Shown one piece after another: positions 8,701 to 15,921 of a DNA stretch of 48,741 nt (its first letter is position 1; every line of letters starts with the position of its first letter). The stretch is from Rhizobiaceae bacterium (GTDB taxonomy: Bacteria; Pseudomonadota; Alphaproteobacteria; Rhizobiales; Rhizobiaceae): contig JAHBYY010000031.1 in the NCBI GenBank assembly GCA_019635715.1, positions 1 to 48,741 of the forward strand. The letters run 5' to 3'. Below the pieces are notes generated by a model. That model had not been told where the DNA came from and did not search any database. It worked only from the letters and a program-made list of their open reading frames with translations. Both the position numbers and the translations under genes were made by a program.

Positions 8701-8964
8701 GGCCTGTTGAGTATCAGCACGCGGGCTGCGTTGGAGGCAAAATCGATGTTGAACAGGAGAAAAGCGCAAGGCGGTGTTGACCACCGTCGAGCATTTTCGA
8801 CGCATTCAGCATCGATTTTGACCCAACCCCGAAGGGGCCGGGCGCAAATCGGCCATTTCGGCGTCGCTCGTCGTCGAATATGCGCTGCATGTCCTTCCTC
8901 CTCGCTCCTGGAACTGGCCGATTTTCGCCACGGCGCAGCCCGTGCGATGATACTCAACAGACCC
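8700..8964. mobile_element. 265-bp MITE with long terminal inverted repeats
   Basis: The ends read GGGCCTGTTGAGTATC (left) and, on the other strand, GGGTCTGTTGAGTATC (right). The inverted similarity continues imperfectly for about 60 bp, sharing GGGCTGCG, AAAATCG and CAGGAG at equal positions. TA flanks both ends (8698-8699 and 8965-8966), consistent with a TA target duplication. No transposase is encoded, so it would need one in trans. It lies between the anti-sigma gene and the DUF1295 gene. Removing it with one TA restores chrR ending TAG, then 5 bp, then the DUF1295 ATG. Both strands carry 86-codon open frames ending ILNRP, which arise from the inverted symmetry. Confidence 0.88.
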
Positions 8965-8972
8965 TAGCCGAA

Positions 8973-9806
8973 ATGCCTGCCGCCTGGCTCGCCATCGGCA
9001 TCGCCGTCGCGCTTTCGGCGACGATGGCCGGGGCCTGGGCCGTGGCGCTCGGCAGCGGCAGATCGGGCTGGATCGACGCGATCTGGTCGTTTGCAGTCGG
9101 TATCTTCGGGGTGATCGCCAGCCTGTCTCAGATCGGCGCCGGGGACTGGCTTCCGAGGCAGATGCTGGTCGCCGCACTTGCCGGGCTCTGGTCGCTGCGG
9201 CTCGGCCTGCATATCGCACGCCGGACGCTGCAAGGCGGCGACGATCCGCGCTACGCGCAGTTGCGCCAGGACTGGGGTTCCGGTTTCCGCGGACGGCTGC
9301 TGCTGTTCCTGCAGATCCAGGCGGCCGCCGGGTTCTTCCTGGTGCTGGCGATCATGGCGGCGGCGCACCATCCCGCGCCGTCCATGCGGCTTGCGGACTG
9401 GCTCGGGGTCGCCGTCCTCGTCGTGGCGATTGCCGGCGAGGCTGCCGCCGATCGCCAGTTGTCGCGGTTTCGGGCCGATCCCGCCAACAGGGGCAAGGTC
9501 TGCGACGCCGGATTTTGGGGGATGACCCGCCATCCGAACTATTTTTTCGAATGGCTCGGGTGGGTCGCCTATGCGGTCATCGCCATGGACCTGACGGGCG
9601 CCTATCCGTGGGGATGGCTGGCGCTGGCCGGGCCTGCGCTGATGTACTGGCTGCTCGTCCACGCCTCAGGGATTCCGCCGCTGGAAGCCCACATGCTGCG
9701 CTCGCGCGGCGATGCGTTCCGGGCCTACCAGCGCCAGGTGAACGCCTTCTGGCCGGGGCCGCGCCGCGTTGCGCACGAACAGCAACCACAGGGGACATCC
9801 CGATGA
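8973..9806 (+). CDS. DUF1295 family membrane protein (steroid-reductase-like fold)
   Basis: A 277-residue multi-spanning membrane protein. The C-terminal motif MTRHPNYFFEWLGW, then SGIPPLEAHMLRSRGDAF and YQRQVNAFWPG, is diagnostic of DUF1295, related to isoprenylcysteine methyltransferases and steroid 5-alpha reductases. It likely acts on membrane lipid. The ATG at 8973 lies 8 bp beyond the MITE end and has no clear ribosome site. Before the insertion it would have been translationally coupled to chrR. A longer frame starting inside the MITE (ATG at 8880) is open but adds a sequence unlike the family. Its stop overlaps the next start (ATGA). Confidence 0.87.
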   Translation: MPAAWLAIGIAVALSATMAGAWAVALGSGRSGWIDAIWSFAVGIFGVIASLSQIGAGDWLPRQMLVAALAGLWSLRLGLHIARRTLQGGDDPRYAQLRQDWGSGFRGRLLLFLQIQAAAGFFLVLAIMAAAHHPAPSMRLADWLGVAVLVVAIAGEAAADRQLSRFRADPANRGKVCDAGFWGMTRHPNYFFEWLGWVAYAVIAMDLTGAYPWGWLALAGPALMYWLLVHASGIPPLEAHMLRSRGDAFRAYQRQVNAFWPGPRRVAHEQQPQGTSR

Positions 9807-10831
9807 GCCTCATCGCCTCCGCCATTCGCGTCGTCGAACGAAGCCCGCTGCCCGACCCGGTGACGCGCGCCGGCATCGAGTTTCTCGTCGGGCGCACGCG
9901 CCGCCGGCTGGCGGGAGAGGGGCAGGACGACGACGCCGCCTTTCTCCGGGAGATGGGCAGCTATCCCGTTGCGGATCACGCCGACGCGGCCAACGAGCAG
10001 CATTACGAACTGCCTCCCGAGTTCTTCGAACTGACGCTCGGGCCGCGCCGCAAATATTCCTGCTGTCTCTACAAGAGCGGGTCGGAAACGCTCGATCAGG
10101 CGGAGATCCTGGCCCTCGAGGAGACCGTCGCGCATGCCGGGCTCGCCGACGGCCAGTCCATCCTCGAACTCGGCTGCGGCTGGGGTTCGCTGACCCTGTT
10201 CATGGCCGAGCGCTTTGCGCGCGCCCGCATCACCGCCGTCTCGAACTCCAGGCCGCAGCGGCTCCATATCGAAGGCGAGGCGCGCCGGCGCGGCCTGACG
10301 AACGTCACGGTGATCACCGCCGACATGAACGGCTTCGCGCCGGACGGCCGCTTCGACCGGATCGTATCGGTGGAGATGTTCGAGCACATGTCGAACTGGC
10401 AGGCCTTGCTGGAACGCGTGCGCGGCTGGCTGCTGCCGGACGGCCGGCTGTTCGTCCACGTCTTCACCCACCGGAACAGCCCGTACCGCTTCGACCATCG
10501 CAACGATGCCGACTGGATCGCCCAACACTTCTTCACCGGCGGCATCATGCCGAGCCATGGGCTGATCGGCCGCTTCCCGGACTGCTTCGTCGTGGAGCGG
10601 GATTGGCGTTGGAACGGCCTGCACTACCGGAAGACCGCGATCGACTGGCTGGCCCGGTTCGATAGGAACCGCGGCGGGATCGACCGCATCCTGCGCGAGG
10701 TCTACGGGGCGGACGCCGCCGTGTGGCGGCGTCGCTGGCGGTTGTTCTACCTCGCGACGGCCGGTCTCTTCGGGCATGCCGGCGGAACGGAATGGGGCGT
10801 CAGTCACTATCTGCTGAGACCGGTGCCCTGA
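9803..10831 (+). CDS. SAM-dependent methyltransferase, CFA synthase-like
   Basis: A 342-residue enzyme with SILELGCGWGSLTLFMAE (SAM loop), ANEQHYELPPEFFELTLGPR with KYSCCLY (acyl-substrate end), SVEMFEHMSNW and ADWIAQHFFTGGIMPSH. It is shorter than the synthase at 3875-5104 and lacks its N-terminal domain. It resembles the coclaurine-N-methyltransferase/CFA-like group, to which the furan-fatty-acid methyltransferase UfaM also appears related. ATG 9803 overlaps the DUF1295 stop. Co-transcription with the sigma operon makes it a likely stress-induced acyl-chain methylase; the exact product is unknown. Confidence 0.85.
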   Translation: MSLIASAIRVVERSPLPDPVTRAGIEFLVGRTRRRLAGEGQDDDAAFLREMGSYPVADHADAANEQHYELPPEFFELTLGPRRKYSCCLYKSGSETLDQAEILALEETVAHAGLADGQSILELGCGWGSLTLFMAERFARARITAVSNSRPQRLHIEGEARRRGLTNVTVITADMNGFAPDGRFDRIVSVEMFEHMSNWQALLERVRGWLLPDGRLFVHVFTHRNSPYRFDHRNDADWIAQHFFTGGIMPSHGLIGRFPDCFVVERDWRWNGLHYRKTAIDWLARFDRNRGGIDRILREVYGADAAVWRRRWRLFYLATAGLFGHAGGTEWGVSHYLLRPVP

Positions 10832-10845
10832 GCCGGCGGTTCGGG

Positions 10846-11436
10846 ATGGAGACACCGCGCAAGCTGTGGGGCCGTGTCGGCGCCTATGCGTCGCACGAGG
10901 ATCCGCTCGTGGCCGCCTCGAACTGGGTGGCGCTGGTGGTCGCGTGGAACCAGCCCTTCTATCCGCTCTATCTCTATCCCATCGTCGGCGAGCGCCTGGC
11001 GCCGTCGCTGCTGACCTTCCTGTCGACGCCGCTGTTCCTGGCGATTCCGGCCGTCGCGCGCCGGCGGCCGCTGCTCGCCCGCGCGCTGCTGCCCGTCGTG
11101 GGCATGGCCAACACGATGATCACGGCGAAGGCGCTGGGGGTTCAGTCCGGCGTCGAGACTTTCCTGATCCCGTGCGCGCTGATCGCCGCCGGCTTCTTCC
11201 GGCCGCCGGAGCGGGCCGTCGGTCTGCCGCTCGTCGGCCTGGCCTTCGCCATCTACTGGCTGATGCACGACAGATATGGAGCGCCGCTGGCCGCCTATTC
11301 CGGGGAGGAATATGCTTCGCTGTCCAGCCTCAACGCCCTGAGTGCTGCGACCCTGACCGTCTTCGTCGGCCTGCTGCTGGCGGGGCTCGCCGGACCGCGC
11401 CGCGCCGCGCCGGATCAGGGAGACGGCACGACATAG
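10846..11436 (+). CDS. Small multi-spanning membrane protein of unknown function
   Basis: A 196-residue hydrophobic protein with about six predicted membrane helices (for example ASNWVALVVAWNQPFYPLYL, TFLSTPLFLAIPAV and LSAATLTVFVGLLLAGLAG). The ATG at 10846 was chosen because it is the first good codon after the methyltransferase stop (15 bp gap) and starts just before the first helix. It is the last gene of the sigma-chrR-DUF1295-methyltransferase operon. Its end overlaps the convergent DUF2177 gene by 22 bp. I do not recognise the family; a role in lipid modification is contextual only. Confidence 0.7.
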   Translation: METPRKLWGRVGAYASHEDPLVAASNWVALVVAWNQPFYPLYLYPIVGERLAPSLLTFLSTPLFLAIPAVARRRPLLARALLPVVGMANTMITAKALGVQSGVETFLIPCALIAAGFFRPPERAVGLPLVGLAFAIYWLMHDRYGAPLAAYSGEEYASLSSLNALSAATLTVFVGLLLAGLAGPRRAAPDQGDGTT

Positions 11437-11825
11437 CGGGTGACGAGGAAGCCGGCGGTCGCCGATACAGCCGAGACGAACGTGCCCCAGCACAGGTCGG
11501 CGATGGTTATGATGGTCGGCCAGCCCTTGATCGTCGCCTGGTTGGTCAGGTCGTAGGTGGCGTAGGCGAAGAAGCCGAACAATGCGCCATAGAGGGCCGC
11601 CGTCGTCCATTTTCCGCTGGCGAAGGCGGGCGACAGCGCAAAGACCATCAGGCCTGCGATGTACAGGACATAGAAGGCGATCGCCGGGGCCAGGTTGAAG
11701 CCGTCGACCAGGACGTGGCCGAGCAGCGGCCGGTACAGCCTTTCCGCCATGACGCCCAGCCAGATCGCATCGATGCCGAGAAACACCGCGCCGGTCGCGA
11801 CATAGGCGATGAGGTAGGATTTCAT
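11415..11825 (-). CDS. DUF2177 family membrane protein
   Basis: A 136-residue membrane protein with four predicted helices. AYVATGAVFLGIDAIWLGVM at the N-terminus, then LYRPLLGHVL and GALFGFFAYATYDLTNQATI, are characteristic of DUF2177. Its function is unknown, but the family is often linked with CFA, DUF1365 and DUF1295 genes. An ECF-type promoter (11856-11884) lies about 31 bp before the ATG on the minus strand, which places it in the same regulon. Confidence 0.88.
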   Translation of the reverse strand: MKSYLIAYVATGAVFLGIDAIWLGVMAERLYRPLLGHVLVDGFNLAPAIAFYVLYIAGLMVFALSPAFASGKWTTAALYGALFGFFAYATYDLTNQATIKGWPTIITIADLCWGTFVSAVSATAGFLVTRYVVPSP

Positions 11826-11855
11826 CCGTCGTCTCCGTGCCGGTACGCCTTACGA

Positions 11856-11884
11856 TTTTACGCGCGTCCGGCGAGAGCGGATCA
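11856..11884 (-). promoter_or_regulatory. Putative ECF sigma promoter for the DUF2177 gene
   Basis: On the minus strand: TGATCC (11879-11884), 17-bp spacer, GTAAAA (11856-11861). The -35 is one half of a perfect inverted repeat GGATCATGCCCG / CGGGCATGATCC, whose other half is the -35 of the divergent promoter at 11915-11943. Confidence 0.72.
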
Positions 11885-11914
11885 TGCCCGGCCCGCCGGC
11901 CGGCGGCGCGGGCA

Positions 11915-11943
11915 TGATCCGATCGGTGCCGCAGCGCGTAGAC
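11915..11943 (+). promoter_or_regulatory. Putative ECF sigma promoter for the DUF2147 gene
   Basis: TGATCC (11915-11920), 17-bp spacer, GTAGAC (11938-11943), 27 bp before the ATG at 11971. It is the fourth site with identical spacing and is divergent from 11856-11884. Confidence 0.7.
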
Positions 11944-11970
11944 AAGCCGTGCAGGAGCTGGAGGCATGGC

Positions 11971-12354
11971 ATGGCGCGCAGGACGATCGCGGCAATTCTG
12001 GTGATGCTGGCTACGGTGGCGGGAGCCGATGCCGTCGAAGGCGGACCGGATCCGAGCGGGGTCTGGCTGCGCGGCGACGGCAATGCGCGTGTGAGGATCG
12101 CGCCCTGCGGCGCCAAGATCTGCGCCACGAATCTGTGGATCAAGGATAGCAGCGGCGGCGAGGAGGTCGGCGACCGCCTCGTCATGACGGTCAAGCCGAA
12201 GAATGCGTCGACGCTCAGCGGCAAGGCCTTCGACGTCAAGCGCAACATGACCTATGCCATCGACATCACGGTCAAGAGGTCCAGCCTGACGACGCGCGGC
12301 TGCATCGTCGGCGGCCTGGTCTGCAAGGCGGTGAACTGGTCCAGGGCGAAGTGA
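11971..12354 (+). CDS. DUF2147 family exported protein
   Basis: A 127-residue predicted periplasmic protein. A signal peptide (RRTIAAILVMLATVAGADA) precedes GVWLRGDGNARVRIAPCG, KICATNLWIKD, and the C-terminal RGCIVGGLVCKAVNWSRAK, which follow the DUF2147 pattern of paired cysteines and a final W.R. Function is unknown. The ATG at 11971 follows GGAGG by six bases. The upstream TGATCC-N17-GTA promoter suggests it is induced with the lipid-modification genes. The S1/P1 nuclease gene begins 65 bp downstream on the same strand and may be co-transcribed. Confidence 0.82.
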   Translation: MARRTIAAILVMLATVAGADAVEGGPDPSGVWLRGDGNARVRIAPCGAKICATNLWIKDSSGGEEVGDRLVMTVKPKNASTLSGKAFDVKRNMTYAIDITVKRSSLTTRGCIVGGLVCKAVNWSRAK

Positions 12355-12419
12355 TCGGTAAACGCCGGTCCGGCCGGGCCCGCCACAATCCGGGCACGGT
12401 GTGTCCCTAGCGATGCCGC

Positions 12420-13286
12420 ATGCGCATCGCCTGTCTCGCCGCCGCCTTCTGCCTCGCCGCCACCGCGCCCGCCCTTAGCTGGGGAGCATCCGGCCACAAA
12501 ATTGTCGCCCAGATCGCGGCGCGGCATCTGACGCCCGAGGCCGGGCAGGAGGTGCAGAAGCTGCTCGCCGCGCAGCAGGAAAAGAACATGCCGGCGGTGT
12601 CCAACTGGGCCGACGCGCTGCGCGCCGAGCTTCCGGACACCAGCCAGCCGCTGCACAGCGTGCGCCTGCCGCTCGATCACCGCCCCTACGATGCCAAGCG
12701 CGACTGCCGCAAACGCGGCTGCGTGATTTCCGCGCTTGCCCTCAACACGACGGTGCTGGCGGATTTTTCCGCCGGCACGCCGGCGCGCGCCGCGGCCCTC
12801 AACTACGTGATCCACTTCGTCGGCGACATCCACCAGCCGCTGCACACCAGCGTCGACATCGGCCTGCGCAAGGTGTGGCTGGACGGCGAGGAGACGACGC
12901 TGCACAAGGTCTGGGACACCGGCATCCTGCGGCGCGCCGGCAAGCCGTGGAAGACCTTGGCCGAAGAACTGGACGCGGAGGGCGCCTGTCCGGCCGGCGA
13001 TGCCTCGGCACCGCTCGACTGGGCGCTGGAGGGCAGGGCGATCGCCCGCGACCAGATCTTCGCCGATCTGCGCATCCAGACGGTGGCCGAGCCGAAGCTC
13101 GGCGACGACTATCTGGACGAGAACCTGCCGATCGTGCGCCAGCGCCTGAAGCAGGCGGGCTGCCGGCTGGCCGCCGTGCTCAACCAGGCCTTGACGCGGC
13201 CGGCCGCGCCGACGGCCGGCGACGGCCCGGCCGGCGAGCCGAGCAGCACCATCGATATCCTCAAGTCGCTGTTCTCGATCCGCTGA
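12420..13286 (+). CDS. S1/P1-type zinc nuclease, exported
   Basis: A 288-residue secreted nuclease. The signal peptide is predicted to end at ALS, leaving Trp21 at the mature N-terminus, which in this family is itself a zinc ligand. Other likely ligands are His26 (SGHKIVAQIA), Asp65 (SNWADALR), His79, His132, Asp136, His138 and His142 (IHFVGDIHQPLH), His162 and Asp166 (LHKVWDTG). The family cleaves single-stranded DNA and RNA. The usual GGN segment between HQPLH and LHxxWD is replaced by SVDIGLRKVW, which may change specificity. A terminator-like hairpin follows at 13294. Confidence 0.88.
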   Translation: MRIACLAAAFCLAATAPALSWGASGHKIVAQIAARHLTPEAGQEVQKLLAAQQEKNMPAVSNWADALRAELPDTSQPLHSVRLPLDHRPYDAKRDCRKRGCVISALALNTTVLADFSAGTPARAAALNYVIHFVGDIHQPLHTSVDIGLRKVWLDGEETTLHKVWDTGILRRAGKPWKTLAEELDAEGACPAGDASAPLDWALEGRAIARDQIFADLRIQTVAEPKLGDDYLDENLPIVRQRLKQAGCRLAAVLNQALTRPAAPTAGDGPAGEPSSTIDILKSLFSIR

Positions 13287-13293
13287 ACCCGGC

Positions 13294-13313
13294 CCGCGAA
13301 CTGTCGCGGCTTT
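13294..13313. terminator. Hairpin terminator after the S1/P1 nuclease gene
   Basis: CCGCGA-ACTG-TCGCGG (13294-13309) followed by CTTT. Before the IS inserted, the same hairpin would also have followed the gguB stop codon on the minus strand, so it was probably a shared bidirectional terminator. Confidence 0.5.
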
Positions 13314-14630
13314 AGCAGGCTGCTGAAAAAGCTTCACCGGTTTGCGATTTGGTGATTCACTTCTGCGGTCATTTGTCGGAGTGATTTTCGATGCGCGGAC
13401 GAGATGATCGGGAGGAAGGTCTTTTCAGCTATGTGCGGCTTGAGGATCGGGTGCCTTCGGATCACCCGCTGCGGCCGATCCGCAAACTTGCAGACGAGGC
13501 GCTTGGCGAGTTGAACGAGCGTTTCGAAGCGCTCTATTCACGGATGGGACGGCCGTCGATCCCGCCCGAGATGCTGTTGCGGGCGACGCTGCTGCAGGCC
13601 TTCTTCTCGGTACGCTCCGAGCGGCTTCTGATGGAGCAGATCGACTACAATCTCTTGTTCCGCTGGTTCGTCGGCCTGCCGATTGACGCGGCTGTGTGGC
13701 ATCCGACGGTGTTCACGCACAATCGCGACCGGCTGATGGAGGCGGATGTGGCGCATGCGTTCCTGGGCGCGCTGATGCGGCTTCGACAGGTCAAGCGGCT
13801 TCTGTCGAGCGACCATTTCTCGGTCGACGGCACGCTGATCGACGCCTGGGCCTCGATGAAGAGTTTTCGGCCGAAGGACGGTTCGGGCGAGCCGCCGGGA
13901 CCGGGCCGCAATGGGGAGCGCGATTTCCGCAAGGAGAAGCGGTCGAACGAGACGCATGTCTCCACCACCGATCCCGATGCGCGGCTCTACAAGAAGAGCG
14001 ACGGCCAGCCGAGCCGTCTGTGCTTCATGGGCCATGTCCTGATGGAGAACCGCAACGGGCTGGCGGTCGATGCGACGCTGACCCACGCCACCGGCACGGC
14101 GGAGCGGGAAGCAGCACTCGCCATGCTCGACCGCAGGGGCGCCAGACGCCGCATCACGCTCGGCGCCGACAAGGCCTATGACGTGGAAAAATTCGTCGGC
14201 GATCTGCGTGAACGCGAGGTGACGCCGCACATCGCCGTGCAAGGCGTCGTCTCCAAGACCGGCAAGCCGCGCAAGACGGCGATCGACGGGCGCACGACGC
14301 GCCACCCCGGCTACGCGATCAGCCAGCGTTGCCGCAAGCGGATCGAGGAGGTCTTTGGTTGGGTCAAGAAGCCGGGCGGACTGGCGAAGGTCAAACTGTG
14401 GGGACGAAGAAAGGTCGATGCCGCCTTCACCTTCACCGTCATCGCCTACAACCTGATCCGGCTGCCAAAGCTCATTGCCGGGCAGCCCGCCTGACCCGCC
14501 AAACGCCGCAAATCAGCCGCACTCCCGCACTCGAACCCGGCGCCACACGGCCAAAATGACGCCAGGCAAAACCAAATGCACCATCCAACGAGAAAATCCG
14601 CTCGCAGCCCTGCTTCTTCAGCAGCCTGCT
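13314..14630 (+). mobile_element. IS5-family insertion sequence, apparently intact
   Basis: A 1317-bp element bounded by 19-bp terminal inverted repeats AGCAGGCTGCTGAAAAAGC (13314-13332) and its partner at 14612-14630, with one mismatch. A TA dinucleotide occurs at both junctions (13313-13314 and 14630-14631), which fits a 2-bp TA target duplication as in the IS427 subgroup. The single transposase gene is full length. It lies immediately downstream of gguB, and its right end provides part of that gene's stop codon. Confidence 0.9.
13391..14494 (+). CDS. IS5-family transposase
   Basis: A 367-residue DDE transposase. The N-terminal DUF772-type region contains RPSIPPEMLLRATLLQAFFS and IDYNLLFRWFVGLPID. 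The catalytic core shows Asp146 (HFSVDGTLIDAW), Asp260 (TLGADKAYD) and Glu319/320 in RCRKRIEEVFGWVK. The frame is uninterrupted and the inverted repeats are present, so the element may still be mobile. Confidence 0.93.
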   Translation: MRGRDDREEGLFSYVRLEDRVPSDHPLRPIRKLADEALGELNERFEALYSRMGRPSIPPEMLLRATLLQAFFSVRSERLLMEQIDYNLLFRWFVGLPIDAAVWHPTVFTHNRDRLMEADVAHAFLGALMRLRQVKRLLSSDHFSVDGTLIDAWASMKSFRPKDGSGEPPGPGRNGERDFRKEKRSNETHVSTTDPDARLYKKSDGQPSRLCFMGHVLMENRNGLAVDATLTHATGTAEREAALAMLDRRGARRRITLGADKAYDVEKFVGDLREREVTPHIAVQGVVSKTGKPRKTAIDGRTTRHPGYAISQRCRKRIEEVFGWVKKPGGLAKVKLWGRRKVDAAFTFTVIAYNLIRLPKLIAGQPA

Positions 14631-15921
14631 AGCCCTTGTTCTTGTTGTAGACGTCGAACACGACGGCCCCGAGCAGCACCAGGCCCTTCACCACCTGCTG
14701 CCAGTCGACGTTGACGCCCATGATCGACATGCCGTTGTTCATCACACCCATGATGAAGCCGCCGACGACCGCCCCGATGACCTGACCGACGCCGCCCATC
14801 GCCGAAGCGCCGCCGATGAACACGGCGGCGATGACGTCGAGCTCGCTGCCGAGGCCGGCCGCCGGCACCGCCTGACCGAGGCGGGCCGCGATGATCAGCC
14901 CGCCGAGCGCCGACAGGACCCCCATGTTGATGAACACGAAAAGGGTCAGCCGCTCGATGTTGATGCCGGACAATTGCGCGGCCTTGGCGTTGCCGCCCAT
15001 GGCGTAGATGCGCCGGCCGATCGTCATCCTCTTGGTGACGAAGACGAACAGAGCGATCAGCAGGCCCATGACCACCAGGACGATCGGCAGGCCCCGGTAG
15101 GTCGCGAACTGGTAGACCAGGAACAGAATAAGGGCGCTGATGACCAGCGTCTTGACGGTGAACAGCGTGAAGGGCTCGGCCTGGTAGCCATGTGCCTCGC
15201 GCGTCCGGCGCGCCTTGAGGCCGAAATAGATGTAGGCCAGCACGCCGATGATGCCGACGACGACCGTCGTCATGTGCAGGGTCAGGCCGCTGCCGACGAT
15301 GGTCTTGCCGGCGGCATTCACCACGGGGGGAACGATCGTCCATGACCCGATCAGGTCGGGAACGAAGCCTGAGCTGAGCGCCTTGAAACCATCCGGAAGC
15401 GGTCCGACCGACGAGCCGCCGCCAAGCAGCGCCTGGCACATGCCGCGGAAGATCAGCATGCCGGCCAGGGTGACGATGAAGCTCGGTATTCGATGGTAGG
15501 CGACCCAGTAGCCTTGCGCCGCGCCGATCGCGGCGCCGATCACCAGGCAGACGAGCGACACGACGAGCGGATTGCTGAGGAAGCCGAGAGGCCAGATGAC
15601 CATCATCATGGCGGCGAGCGCGCCGATGAAGCCCGCCACCGAACCGACGCTGAGGTCGATGTGTCCGGACACGATCACCAGGAGCATGCCCAGCGCCATC
15701 ACGATGATGAAGCTGTTCTGCTGCACCAGGTTCGAGAGGTTCACCGGCTTGAACAGCGTGCCGTTGGTGGTGAACTGGAAGAAGATCATGATGGCGATGA
15801 GCGCCAGCACGAGGCCGTATTCGCGCAGGTTGGTCACCAGCGCAGAGACCGCGACGCGCTGCACCTGCGGCACGCTCTCGGCGACGCCCGACTGCGGTGC
15901 CGGTGTGCTTTCGGTGCTCAT
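14629..15921 (-). CDS. gguB: Sugar ABC transporter permease (GguB/MmsB/XylH type)
   Basis: A 430-residue inner-membrane permease with about ten helices. Segments such as [55 protein letters not shown] and [20 protein letters not shown] are typical of the BPD_transp_2 family of sugar importers. The start overlaps the gguA stop (ATGA). The stop TAG lies at the IS junction: without the IS it would read TAA at the same codon, so the protein is unchanged. The gene order chvE-gguA-gguB matches the Agrobacterium multiple-sugar uptake locus. Confidence 0.92.
   Translation of the reverse strand: MSTESTPAPQSGVAESVPQVQRVAVSALVTNLREYGLVLALIAIMIFFQFTTNGTLFKPVNLSNLVQQNSFIIVMALGMLLVIVSGHIDLSVGSVAGFIGALAAMMMVIWPLGFLSNPLVVSLVCLVIGAAIGAAQGYWVAYHRIPSFIVTLAGMLIFRGMCQALLGGGSSVGPLPDGFKALSSGFVPDLIGSWTIVPPVVNAAGKTIVGSGLTLHMTTVVVGIIGVLAYIYFGLKARRTREAHGYQAEPFTLFTVKTLVISALILFLVYQFATYRGLPIVLVVMGLLIALFVFVTKRMTIGRRIYAMGGNAKAAQLSGINIERLTLFVFINMGVLSALGGLIIAARLGQAVPAAGLGSELDVIAAVFIGGASAMGGVGQVIGAVVGGFIMGVMNNGMSIMGVNVDWQQVVKGLVLLGAVVFDVYNKNKG

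Noticed and set aside
8707-8967. 86-residue gene inside the MITE
   Set aside because: Not annotated as a gene because both strands give similar frames from inverted symmetry; its possible role in coupling is kept as a finding.
13391-14494. Transposase as a degraded gene
   Set aside because: Full-length frame, DDE residues and both inverted repeats are intact.
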